Part shown: piece after piece, positions 1-6,612 of the stretch
Position numbering within the stretch: the first letter of the stretch is position 1
Layout of the letters: each line of letters begins with the position of its first letter
From: Planctomycetota bacterium
GTDB lineage: Bacteria > Planctomycetota > PUPC01 > JACPCR01
Assembly: GCA_030740295.1 (NCBI GenBank)
Contig: JASLXP010000194.1
Coordinates: 1-8,453, forward strand
DNA: 8,453 bases
Reading direction: 5' to 3'
Made by a program: the position numbers and the translations under genes
The notes under the pieces: generated by a model
Databases searched by the model: none
The model's input: only the letters and a program-made list of their open reading frames with translations
What the model was told of the DNA's origin: nothing

Positions 1-159
1 GAGCAGGAAGCCCTCTCCGAAGCCTACGGCGATCTGGCGGACGCAACTACGTCTGTTGACGATGAAATCGAGAAAGCACTGGAGGCCGGACCGGCTTCAC
101 CCGCGATTGATGATTCGCTTGCCTCGTTAAAGGCAAGGCTGAAGAGCGGAACCGATTAG
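1..159 (+). CDS. 3' end of a gene, possibly PspA/IM30 family
   Basis: Frame 1 is open from the window edge to a TAG at 157-159, giving 52 residues of a C-terminal tail. The tail is acidic and alanine-rich, with predicted helix and an ending of the form DDSLASLKARLKSG. Phage-shock protein A / IM30 (Vipp1) proteins often finish with a short helix of the type DDELAALKARLG after a long coiled coil, so a membrane-stress PspA-like protein is the best guess. The coiled-coil body lies outside the window, so the family cannot be confirmed. The cupin gene starts 25 bp downstream on the same strand with no visible terminator between them, so the two may be co-transcribed. Coding status is fairly safe; the family name is tentative. 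Confidence 0.55.
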   Translation, partial: EQEALSEAYGDLADATTSVDDEIEKALEAGPASPAIDDSLASLKARLKSGTD

Positions 160-184
160 TAGTCTCGCACTCCTCGGTCTCGCT

Positions 185-544
185 ATGCCCACAGACCCGC
201 CGAAGTATCACCTTGCGGATTTCGCCGACATTGAGGGCGTGCCCTGCCCCTGCGGCACTGCACGCCGGGCCTTTGCTGACATCGATGCCTTTCCCGGTAC
301 CGTGCATGTCACGGAGATATCGGCGGACGCCAGGCTGCATTACCACAAGCGACTGGCGGAGACCTACTACTTCCTCGAATGCGAAGATGGTGCCCGGATG
401 CAACTGGATGACGATCTCATCCATGTGCGTCCGGGCACCTGCATCTTCATCCCGCCCGGCACCCGCCACCGGGCCGTCGGAAAAATGAAGGTGCTCATCT
501 TTGTGCTGCCAAAGTTTGATCCGACTGATGAGTGGTTTGATTGA
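185..544 (+). CDS. Small single-domain cupin protein
   Basis: A 119-residue protein that is essentially one cupin beta-barrel. Motif 1 is seen as H52-Y-H54-x4-E59 followed by G69, and motif 2 as G84-x5-P90-x-G92-x2-H95. H52, H54, E59 and H95 are therefore the expected metal ligands (Fe, Mn, Zn or Ni are all used in the family). The usual Asn at the end of motif 2 is absent. An N-terminal CPCG motif (residues 21-24) precedes the barrel and recurs, as far as I recall, in a subgroup of uncharacterised bacterial cupins; it could add a metal or redox site. There is no signal peptide or membrane segment, so it should be cytoplasmic. Substrate is unknown: cupins of this size include sugar isomerases, dioxygenases and sensors. 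The ATG at 185 is the first start after the upstream TAG, and no Shine-Dalgarno sequence is evident. Confidence 0.88.
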   Translation: MPTDPPKYHLADFADIEGVPCPCGTARRAFADIDAFPGTVHVTEISADARLHYHKRLAETYYFLECEDGARMQLDDDLIHVRPGTCIFIPPGTRHRAVGKMKVLIFVLPKFDPTDEWFD

Positions 545-552
545 TGGGATAC

Positions 553-594
553 ATCGAGCATCGAGTTTCCAGCATCCGGCATCAACCATTCCTC
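553..594. repeat. Degenerate 7-base repeats (ATCCAGC type)
   Basis: Six consecutive 7-base units follow the cupin stop codon by 8 bp: ATCGAGC, ATCGAGT, TTCCAGC, ATCCGGC, ATCAACC, ATTCCTC. They diverge from the ATCCAGC unit that forms the clean array at 4200-4234 but keep the 7-base period. On the minus strand they read as GGAT-type units. This looks like a decayed copy of the arrays described around 3881-4282. Confidence 0.55.
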
Positions 595-614
595 CCCATC
601 CTGTCTCCGTATCC

Positions 615-642
615 TTGAACCTCCTTCTCCGCTTCCTATAAT
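615..642 (+). promoter_or_regulatory. Sigma70-type promoter for the 1050-residue gene
   Basis: A perfect TATAAT at 637-642 lies 16 bp after TTGAAC at 615-620 (4 of 6 matches to TTGACA). The expected start of transcription near 649 would give a leader of about 70 nt before the ATG at 719. The leader and flanks are pyrimidine-rich and contain no obvious Shine-Dalgarno sequence. The match is from the bases alone; the housekeeping promoter consensus of this organism is not known. Confidence 0.42.
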
Positions 643-718
643 CCCTCTCATCGCAAGCCCAAGCGATCCCGCCTCGCCGCCTCGGCAACCCTCTCCTTCA
701 CAATTTCAAACCCAAACC

Positions 719-3700
719 ATGCAGTACCGATCTATCCTCTCCGGACTGGTGCTTGTCGCGGCCCTGCTGATTCCAGCGGCTGCCGAGGAGACAGGCAAGT
801 CAACCGTTTTCATTGAAGCTGAAGCATTCGAACCTCTTGGCAACTGGAAGACAAAGCCGTGGGGCACGAACTACTACGCGGCCACTTTTGCCAACACGTT
901 CATTTCCCGCCTGCGATACCTTGGCGCGCCCGAACAGTGCGAACGGTCGCGAGCGCTGGGCTCGGTCGAGATTCCTGCGGACGGCGAATATCTCGCGCTG
1001 ATTCGCTATGAAGCGGTCTATAATTTTCAGACCGAGTTTTCACTGGTCATCGAGCAGGATGGCAAAGAGGTCTTCAAACGCGGTTACGGCGGGATGGAGA
1101 ATCCCAAGCTGTGGGCCTTTCGAAAGAAAGTGCAGCCGCAGGTCAGGTGGTATTGGGGGCCGGTAGAAAACATCGTATGGGAAGGGACAGACGCCAAGGT
1201 GAAACTTAAGAAGGGCAAGGCAGACCTGATTCTCGTCGCTGACAAACAGCCCGAGCCCGCGGCCCGTCGCAATATCGATGTCATCATGCTTACGACCGAT
1301 ACCGCCGAGGTCGAAAAGCGCATCGAAAAAGAAAACTACCTGCCCCTCGATGGGTTGCTGACCCAGGCCGGTGATGTCTTTGTGAAGATTAAGAATCCGG
1401 CCGATGCCAAAAGCCCGATAATCGTAAGCTCGCCCAAGGCGAGAGAGCATTCCCCGTATTGGGTGCACATCCGCAACTGGGAACGATCCATCTGGATCGA
1501 TAAGAACGGCAAGGCCGACAACACTACCGGTGAATGGATCAAGCCGGGCGAAGCATCGCCGTGGGTCGAGATCGGTTCGATGATGGACGCGCTGAATGTG
1601 TCAGGCTACTTCCCGAAAGTCATCTACCCCAAGGGCGTACAGGGCGGAAGCATCGACCTGGAGTTTGAATTTGGAGTGCCCGGCGAGAACGGGCCGAAAT
1701 CAGTCAAGAGGACTCGATACAAGGACGCGACATCGCCCACGGCCCAATTCGCCATTCCTGCGGATCTTCGTTACGGCGGAAAGATTCAGACGTTCGAAGA
1801 AATCCTCGAGCGGCTCCTCGCCGATATCAAAGAGTTTCCGGTCAGAGGACGCATCCCGAAGGACATCCTGTTCTTCAACACCTTCCGCGTCGGCAAAACT
1901 CTCAACCGAATCTCAGCTCTCCAGCTCGATATTGCCAAAGCGCTCGGCAACAACGTCATCAACAGCATGCCCGGTAAGATTCACCCGGCCTTCGTGCAGA
2001 GACAGAAGCTGAGCTTCAAGCAGACGAGCAAGTTTGATGTCCGGAGCATCCCGACATCGAAGCTGGCCGATTGGGTGAAAGAGCTCAAAAAGAAGGGCCA
2101 GTTCCCATATGTGAAGGTGATTTCGATGGGCGATGAGATTCACCTTTCCGGACCGACAGCAGGAGAAAGCGCTAACAACGCATTTCGTGAGTTTCTCAAG
2201 GCGAACGGTATAAACACGTGGGACGTCCTCATCTCCAAACCGGAGCACAAGAAGATGGGGCCCGATGCTCTCTGGCAACTGGTGACCTACAAGACAGACA
2301 CCAGGGAGACTAACCCGCCGCTCTACTACTGGGCCATGCGATACCGCTACCAGTATGGCGTCGACAGGTTGAAAGAACGGGTGGATATCCTCGAGAAGGA
2401 ATTGCCCGAAGGCGTGCTCATTGGCGCGAACTATTCGCCGCACCCGCATTACAGGCCAAATTACTTCCAGTGGATCGACGTCTTCCGCCAGCGGGCCATG
2501 ACCATGCCGTGGAGCGAGGACTACCTCTGGCAGATCCCCGTCACCAGCCAGCAGGTGATTGGCTACATGGTCAGCGCGCTGCGGGCAGGCGCCCGCAAGC
2601 ACGGGCTCCCCATTTACATGTATGTGATGCCGCACACGCCGGGCAATACGCCGGCAAGTCTCCGGCGCGCGTTTTACTCGGACGTGGCAAACGGTGCGAC
2701 CCTGTTCGACTTTTTCGAGCCCATCCCGACGGCCATGTGCTACACAGAAAACAGCATGCTGGCCGAGAGCACAGAAATGTACCGGGCGATTTACGATGTC
2801 ATACGCGATGCCGGGCTCTTCGAGGATATGGTCGTCAACGGCAAACTCCGGCAGCCTCAGGTAGCCCTGCTCATGAGCGGGACGACCGACATCTGGCACA
2901 ACACGAGCGTCTTCAATGCAGAGCGCCAGCATCTTTTCATGGCGCTCAAACACGCGCACATTCCACTCGACATCATTTCGGAGGACGGCATCCTCGAAGG
3001 CGACCTGAAGGACTACAAAGCTGTCTACATCGCCGACACCCATCTGCGGGCTGACGCTGGCAAGAAACTCCGGGAATGGGCCAAGGGCGGAGGGGTCGTT
3101 TTCGCCACCGCTGCTGCCGGCCTGCTCAACGAATACAACGAAGCCAACGTCTGGATGCAGCGCCTGCTGGGCATCGTCGATCAAAAGGTGGACATGCAGA
3201 TCTCCTACATCCACGGCAAAGACAACCTGCCGCGCCTCAAGCCGATCGATCTCATCAACTACAAAACTTCCCGGCACGCGCTCCCGGGCGTTGTGGAGGT
3301 CTATGGTGTTAAAGGCACCTTCACACCGCGAAGATCGGGGCTACTGAAACTGACCGGCTTCGGGAAGAAGGTCGAAGTTATCGGCAGCTACAAGGACGGC
3401 ACTCCTGCTCTGTTTCGACACAAGGTCGGCCGAGGCATGGCAGTCACCTGTGCAACTCTCCCCGGAACAGCTTACGTGAAACCGGCCCTTCCGGATCGAC
3501 CGGCCGACCGCGGCTCAACCGACGATGCGTACACCCATTTTCTGCCCACAAAGTTCAGCCCCCAGACACGGAATTTCATCACCCGCTGGGCTTTCGATGC
3601 TGGCATCACACGCCCCGTCATTCTGAGCGAGCCACTGGTCGAGACGTCACTCTTCGACAGCAAGGCCGGCCTGGCCATCCCGCTGGTGAACTACAAGGGC

Positions 3701-3871
3701 AGCAAGATCTCCAACCTCCAGGTGCGTGTCATTAATCCCGGCACGATTCGACATGTCTCAAGCGCCTCGCTCGGTGACTTGAAATTCCAGGTGAGGAAAG
3801 CCGAACTGATCGTCGAGATGCCGCTCGATGTGGCGGATATGTTGATGCTGAGGCGTTACCCGCCGAAGTAA
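719..3871 (+). CDS. Large secreted glycoside-hydrolase-like protein with GH42-like C-terminal half
   Basis: A 1050-residue exported protein. Residues 1-22 are a classical signal peptide (R4, a hydrophobic core, cleavage probably after AAA at 22). Residues about 28-185 look like a beta-rich carbohydrate-binding-type domain, followed by a second beta-rich stretch to about 345. Residues about 365-690 read as a TIM-barrel. Residues about 712-840 resemble the class-I-amidotransferase-like trimerisation domain of GH42 beta-galactosidases (PQVALLMSG at 713-721, GGGVV at 790-794), and the C-terminal 80 residues resemble the small beta-sandwich of that family. Candidate catalytic acids are E473 in MGDEIH and E600 in PWSEDY; the strand where GH42 keeps its nucleophile reads PIYMYVMPH (631-639) with no Glu, so activity and substrate are uncertain. 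The ATG at 719 is chosen because the signal peptide begins there. It converges on a transporter-like gene. A polysaccharide-degrading role is inference. Confidence 0.85.
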   Translation: MQYRSILSGLVLVAALLIPAAAEETGKSTVFIEAEAFEPLGNWKTKPWGTNYYAATFANTFISRLRYLGAPEQCERSRALGSVEIPADGEYLALIRYEAVYNFQTEFSLVIEQDGKEVFKRGYGGMENPKLWAFRKKVQPQVRWYWGPVENIVWEGTDAKVKLKKGKADLILVADKQPEPAARRNIDVIMLTTDTAEVEKRIEKENYLPLDGLLTQAGDVFVKIKNPADAKSPIIVSSPKAREHSPYWVHIRNWERSIWIDKNGKADNTTGEWIKPGEASPWVEIGSMMDALNVSGYFPKVIYPKGVQGGSIDLEFEFGVPGENGPKSVKRTRYKDATSPTAQFAIPADLRYGGKIQTFEEILERLLADIKEFPVRGRIPKDILFFNTFRVGKTLNRISALQLDIAKALGNNVINSMPGKIHPAFVQRQKLSFKQTSKFDVRSIPTSKLADWVKELKKKGQFPYVKVISMGDEIHLSGPTAGESANNAFREFLKANGINTWDVLISKPEHKKMGPDALWQLVTYKTDTRETNPPLYYWAMRYRYQYGVDRLKERVDILEKELPEGVLIGANYSPHPHYRPNYFQWIDVFRQRAMTMPWSEDYLWQIPVTSQQVIGYMVSALRAGARKHGLPIYMYVMPHTPGNTPASLRRAFYSDVANGATLFDFFEPIPTAMCYTENSMLAESTEMYRAIYDVIRDAGLFEDMVVNGKLRQPQVALLMSGTTDIWHNTSVFNAERQHLFMALKHAHIPLDIISEDGILEGDLKDYKAVYIADTHLRADAGKKLREWAKGGGVVFATAAAGLLNEYNEANVWMQRLLGIVDQKVDMQISYIHGKDNLPRLKPIDLINYKTSRHALPGVVEVYGVKGTFTPRRSGLLKLTGFGKKVEVIGSYKDGTPALFRHKVGRGMAVTCATLPGTAYVKPALPDRPADRGSTDDAYTHFLPTKFSPQTRNFITRWAFDAGITRPVILSEPLVETSLFDSKAGLAIPLVNYKGSKISNLQVRVINPGTIRHVSSASLGDLKFQVRKAELIVEMPLDVADMLMLRRYPPK

Positions 3872-3880
3872 GGGGAATTG

Positions 3881-3948
3881 GGATTCTGGATTCTGGATTC
3901 TGGATGCTGGATGTTGGATGCTGGGATTCAGGGATTCGGGGATTCAGG
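3881..3948 (+). repeat. Heptad array, GGATTCT/GGATGCT orientation
   Basis: Starting 9 bp after the TAA of the 1050-residue gene: three GGATTCT units (3881-3901), then GGATGCT, GGATGTT, GGATGCT (3902-3922), then three 8-base units GGGATTCA, GGGATTCG, GGGATTCA (3923-3946). The G-rich strand is the sense strand of the upstream gene. GG or GGG recurs every 7-8 bases, so a weak G-quadruplex in the transcript is possible. Translations of such arrays give meaningless periodic peptides. Confidence 0.9.
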
Positions 3949-3978
3949 AGCGAGATTTAGATTTGCAGGGCATTCTTT

Positions 3979-4080
3979 GGAGTGCGCCGACTTGTCCGTG
4001 CTTCAGTTTTTCGGGGCCGCTCAGGCTGGGGACGAAATCAGACCGCGAGGATCGAGAGGAGAGACAAGTCCCCGGTCTCC
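3979..4080. repeat. 102-bp imperfect inverted-repeat element
   Basis: The ends are GGAGTGCGCCGACTTGTC (3979-3996) and GACAAGTCCCCGGTCTCC (4063-4080). They are inverted complements at 14 of 18 positions, with a perfect 8-bp inner match (GACTTGTC/GACAAGTC) and matching GGAG/CTCC tips. The 66-bp centre shows no gene. I recall similar intergenic sequences ending in GGAGTGCGGCGAC, repeated many times in Verrucomicrobiota genomes, but cannot confirm a match here. It may be a REP/MITE-like interspersed element or a remnant of one. It sits between two oppositely oriented heptad arrays. Confidence 0.55.
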
Positions 4081-4120
4081 GAGAAGTAGCTGCCAGGGAA
4101 ATGGCCCTTTGGATCTCAAA

Positions 4121-4282
4121 TCTTGAATCCAGAATCGATGAATCTTGAATCCGGAATCAGTGAATCTTGAATCCGGAATCGAGCATCCAGAATCGAGCAT
4201 CCAGCATCCAGCATCCAGCATCCAGCATCCAGCATCCAGAATCCAGAATCTTGAATCCAGCATCCAGCACCAGCATCCTGCT
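4121..4282 (-). repeat. Long heptad array, ATCCAGC/ATCCAGA orientation on the + strand
   Basis: About 23 units of 7 or 8 bases fill this stretch and touch the stop codon of the membrane protein gene. The core is five identical TCCAGCA units (4200-4234), followed by TCCAGAA, TCCAGAA, TCTTGAA, TCCAGCA, TCCAGCA and a 6-base unit that has lost one base (4270-4275). The left part has a higher-order period of 22 bases (7+7+8): TCTTGAA, TCCRGAA and an 8-base unit at 4121-4142 and 4143-4164. Read on the minus strand the units are GGATGCT/GGATTCT, so again the G-rich strand is the sense strand of the adjacent gene. Any open frame through here is spurious. Confidence 0.92.
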
Positions 4283-6151
4283 TCAATAAAGCCCAACCCG
4301 GCTGCCACGCATCCCCGTGACCGCATCGACAACCAGCCAGAGGCCACCGACGACCAGGAGGCCGGTGATGATCCCGATGAAGAAGACTCTGGCTTTCTTG
4401 TATGCCGCGCCGCCGCCGTACTTGAGGACGAGGACCTTGATCAGCCACGCAAGGAAGAAGGAAAACCAGAGACTCTTCATGGCCCAGCCCCCTTGCGCCA
4501 TGTAGCCCAGCGGATGAAGCGGCCACCAGTAAAACGCTCGTTGCAGGCAGGTCAGCAACAGCATGACTCCGGCACCGACACCAGTCCAGATGAAGCCGGT
4601 GACAGGCGGTGCGGCACCGTGGCTCAGTTTGGAGGCCACAAACTTCCACGGATATTTTGAGAAGGTATTGAAGTATTGAGGGTGCAGATTCAGCGCACCT
4701 GCTGAATGAGTGAGATAAAGTGTCATGCAAATACAGGCCACGAGGCTCACCATCACCGCTACCACCAGCAGGAAGGCCCCTCGATTCGGTGAAGCAACAT
4801 TCCTGTGCTGCAGGTAGACCGCGTTGGCTGTCGGACCCATCAGGTAAGTCAGCATGTCGCCCGCCCAGATAAAAGTCAGACCGACGCCGATCAGACCAGT
4901 CACTCCAAGGCTCGGTACGCCAACTGTCGCCACGACAAAACCCACCGGCACGATAGCGGTCACCATGGTGGCTGTTCCTGCCTGAGCCATCAGCCGGGTA
5001 AGGCAAAGCCAGATGATGAGTGAGCCACCCACGACTACCGGCGAGATTCCCAGCGGCACGCCCGTCTGGTGGATCATGAAACAGAGCGAGCACGCGCCAA
5101 CTGCAAACAGGAGCAGTGTGCCCTTCTGATCAAGGATGCGTTTTCGCGCGGACCAGATCATCCCGACCACGAGTACGATCATGGCGCCCACCTGCTGCCG
5201 GGCCAGGATCGTCCCGTGCGGCCCGCCTGACGTCCAGTAGCTCAGCTTCTCGCCATGATCTGGAAAGAATGTTCCATAGATCCACTGAAGAGGCTGTGTC
5301 AGCAGGTAAAAGAACCAGAGACTGAATGACACCCGCGCTGCAATGAAAAATGCAAAGCCGAACATCAGAAGATTGATGCGGATCGAGGCACGATCCACGA
5401 ACGGGATGTCGTGCCGAAGACCCCAGGACAGCCAGTAGCGACTGACAGTCTCCGGGAAGTAATTGTTCAGCGGGCCGGCGCTGCTCAGGAATGCCGAAAG
5501 CAGAAAACCAACCCAGAACGCGGGATGATAGAAAAGAGCGATGGCGCACGAGCCGGCGGGTCCTTCCTCGACCAGGGCGACCGCCACCTGTGCCACGGGA
5601 AACGAGATTCGTTCGTCCTGTATCCACGCACGGCGGAACAGGAGCATCACCGAAAGCACGGTCACCATCATCACCACCATAAAAAAACACCACCACGCCA
5701 GCGATGGCAGCCACACCTTCCAGTTGAGACTCGCCCCTTCATCCAGTCCCTCATACATCTGCCGCACGACTTCTTTGTCCGTCACCACAATCGGGTCAGG
5801 GAGATGTGGCCGGATCGTTTTGTCCCACTGATTTCCATCATCCGAGTAATAAGAAGCCCCAACGGACATCCCGAAGTACGGCCCGCCGAATCCACGGGTC
5901 GGAACGACCGTGGCAACCATGGCCATTGAAAAGACCACCAGGAGTTCAGGCGGTCGCAGAGCCCAGGAAGGCTTGATGTATTTCAGTAAAGGCTGCGCCG
6001 TGCTGAGCAGGACAAACAGCAGAAAAAATGCCGCAGGAGTCGCCGAGCTCAGCCCAAGCCGCGTCCCCTGAATCAGGAATTCCGTAACGGGCAGCACAAG
6101 CCCCAGCACGAGCGAGAGGATAATTCCGACGAAGACGGATCGGAAAGTCAT
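4283..6151 (-). CDS. Multi-pass membrane protein, DUF6785/DUF6784 (oligopeptide-transporter-like) family
   Basis: A 622-residue inner-membrane protein with about 12-15 hydrophobic segments (for example residues 5-27, 40-58, 68-84, 148-172 and 589-610). A soluble loop occupies roughly 86-146. Two family-type signatures are visible: DERISFPVAQ (179-188), as in OPT-like transporters, and WWPLHPLGYM near the C-terminus (542-551), characteristic of the DUF6784 region. Length and topology fit the DUF6785-DUF6784 proteins, which I know mainly from Planctomycetota, Verrucomicrobiota and Lentisphaerota and whose substrate is undetermined. Transport of small organic molecules or peptides is inferred only from resemblance to OPT proteins. 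The ATG at 6151 is followed at once by a hydrophobic segment after a short basic start; no Shine-Dalgarno is seen. It converges on the secreted hydrolase-like gene and lies 461 bp downstream of the maturase gene on the same strand, so it probably has its own promoter. Confidence 0.85.
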   Translation of the reverse strand: MTFRSVFVGIILSLVLGLVLPVTEFLIQGTRLGLSSATPAAFFLLFVLLSTAQPLLKYIKPSWALRPPELLVVFSMAMVATVVPTRGFGGPYFGMSVGASYYSDDGNQWDKTIRPHLPDPIVVTDKEVVRQMYEGLDEGASLNWKVWLPSLAWWCFFMVVMMVTVLSVMLLFRRAWIQDERISFPVAQVAVALVEEGPAGSCAIALFYHPAFWVGFLLSAFLSSAGPLNNYFPETVSRYWLSWGLRHDIPFVDRASIRINLLMFGFAFFIAARVSFSLWFFYLLTQPLQWIYGTFFPDHGEKLSYWTSGGPHGTILARQQVGAMIVLVVGMIWSARKRILDQKGTLLLFAVGACSLCFMIHQTGVPLGISPVVVGGSLIIWLCLTRLMAQAGTATMVTAIVPVGFVVATVGVPSLGVTGLIGVGLTFIWAGDMLTYLMGPTANAVYLQHRNVASPNRGAFLLVVAVMVSLVACICMTLYLTHSAGALNLHPQYFNTFSKYPWKFVASKLSHGAAPPVTGFIWTGVGAGVMLLLTCLQRAFYWWPLHPLGYMAQGGWAMKSLWFSFFLAWLIKVLVLKYGGGAAYKKARVFFIGIITGLLVVGGLWLVVDAVTGMRGSRVGLY

Positions 6152-6432
6152 ACTGAGCAGAGAAACTTTGGACGTGGATTATCGAATGGTCTGGTACTGC
6201 GTGAGCCCACAGGAACGCAACATACGACCAAACGAGGAATCAGGATAGTAATTAAGGCGGCCTGCGGCCGGCCCAGGGAAAGATGCCGTCTTCCTTGACA
6301 CGGTAGCAGAGCAGACGCCATCGTGGAACGGGGCGCTCTGACAGTGGCAGACGACGATGCTCCGTTCGAGGCTGTCGTCTTCTTTTGCATCCTGGGCGGC
6401 AAGTGTCTTAAGAAGAGAACGAAACCCTCTGC

Positions 6433-6453
6433 AGGAATCGGGAATCTGAAATC
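6433..6453. repeat. Three degenerate heptads
   Basis: AGGAATC, GGGAATC and TGAAATC follow one another at exactly 7-base spacing. On the minus strand they read GATTTCA, GATTCCC, GATTCCT, similar to the GGATTC-type units of the arrays near 3881-4282. Three diverged units could be chance, but the spacer position matches where other arrays lie. Confidence 0.4.
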
Positions 6454-6490
6454 CTACGGCAGCCGTTAGCTGCAATCGAGGGATTCTTAC

Positions 6491-6552
6491 CACAGATGGC
6501 AAGGCCATCCCACGGATTCAAACCGTGCTAACCCATCCGTGGGACATCTCTG
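6491..6552. terminator. Overlapping inverted repeats downstream of the maturase gene
   Basis: A perfect 10-bp stem, TCCCACGGAT (6508-6517) and ATCCGTGGGA (6535-6544), encloses a 17-nt loop. It is extended after a 9-nt left-hand bulge by CACAGATG/CATCTCTG (6491-6498, 6545-6552; 7 of 8). Two alternative hairpins compete with it: GATGGC-AAG-GCCATC (6495-6509) and CACGG-N7-CCGTG (6511-6527). On the minus strand the structure starts about 60 nt after the maturase stop codon, where a transcription terminator or 3'-stabilising hairpin would be expected, but no run of T follows it. A cis-regulatory RNA for the membrane protein gene downstream is another possibility. The inverted repeats are certain; their role is not. 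Confidence 0.4.
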
Positions 6553-6612
6553 CTATCCGAGGTACTTAATTAAGCGTACAGGCACGTGACGCAGAGGTTC
6601 AGCAAGAAACCT

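Larger units (their letters stand above)
3881..4258. terminator. Possible bidirectional termination/3'-end structure between convergent genes
   Basis: The left array (3881-3908) and part of the right array (4231-4258) are inverted complements at 26 of 28 positions, with the 102-bp inverted-repeat element between them. Transcripts running in from either side could fold into long stems before reaching the other gene. There is no U-tract typical of an intrinsic terminator, and the loop is over 300 nt, so termination is only a hypothesis. The arm pairing itself is directly visible. Confidence 0.3.
6152..6612. other. 461-bp spacer without a convincing gene
   Basis: It lies between the maturase stop and the membrane protein start, both on the minus strand. 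Two overlapping minus-strand open frames (84 and 109 residues) exist but have no recognisable domain, overlap each other, and one runs into the 5' end of the membrane protein gene; I do not call them. Structures seen: a 7-bp inverted repeat AGACGAC/GTCGTCT (6349-6355, 6374-6380), CGGCC-TGC-GGCCG (6258-6270), the 10-bp palindrome CTTAATTAAG (6565-6574) 38 bp past the maturase stop, and the larger inverted repeat and heptads listed separately. The promoter of the membrane protein gene should be here, but no strong -35/-10 pair stands out. Confidence 0.6.

Noticed and set aside
1913..3277. 454-codon minus-strand open frame inside the 1050-residue gene
   Set aside because: It is antisense to a gene with a signal peptide and recognisable domains. 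Its peptide has no domain pattern, and long antisense frames are common in GC-rich DNA.
3881..4282. CRISPR array
   Set aside because: Units are 7-8 bases with no spacers, and no cas gene is present.
3881..4282. GATTC units as CcrM-type GANTC methylation clusters, or GCTGGTG-like sequence as Chi sites
   Set aside because: Only some units contain GATTC, many read GATGC, and the Chi-like match is incidental to the repeat. No methylase or recombination gene is in the window.
4145..4660. 171-codon + strand frame beginning in the heptad array
   Set aside because: The start is repeat translation (SSIQHPA-type periodicity) and the rest is antisense to the membrane protein.
4116..5093. 325-codon minus-strand frame ending in periodic GCWMLDA-type residues
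   Set aside because: The upper part is a frame-shifted shadow of the membrane protein and the lower part is translated heptad repeats. A real frameshift is unlikely because the 622-residue frame is intact to its own stop at 4283.
6349..6380. Structured RNA around AGACGAC/GTCGTCT
   Set aside because: A 7-bp stem with an 18-nt loop that pairs poorly inside is within chance expectation for a GC-rich spacer.
6148..6508. Two overlapping minus-strand frames of 84 and 109 codons in the spacer before the membrane protein
   Set aside because: No recognisable family, mutual overlap, no start signal. They could be remnants of a dead gene, but nothing in the residues supports a name.
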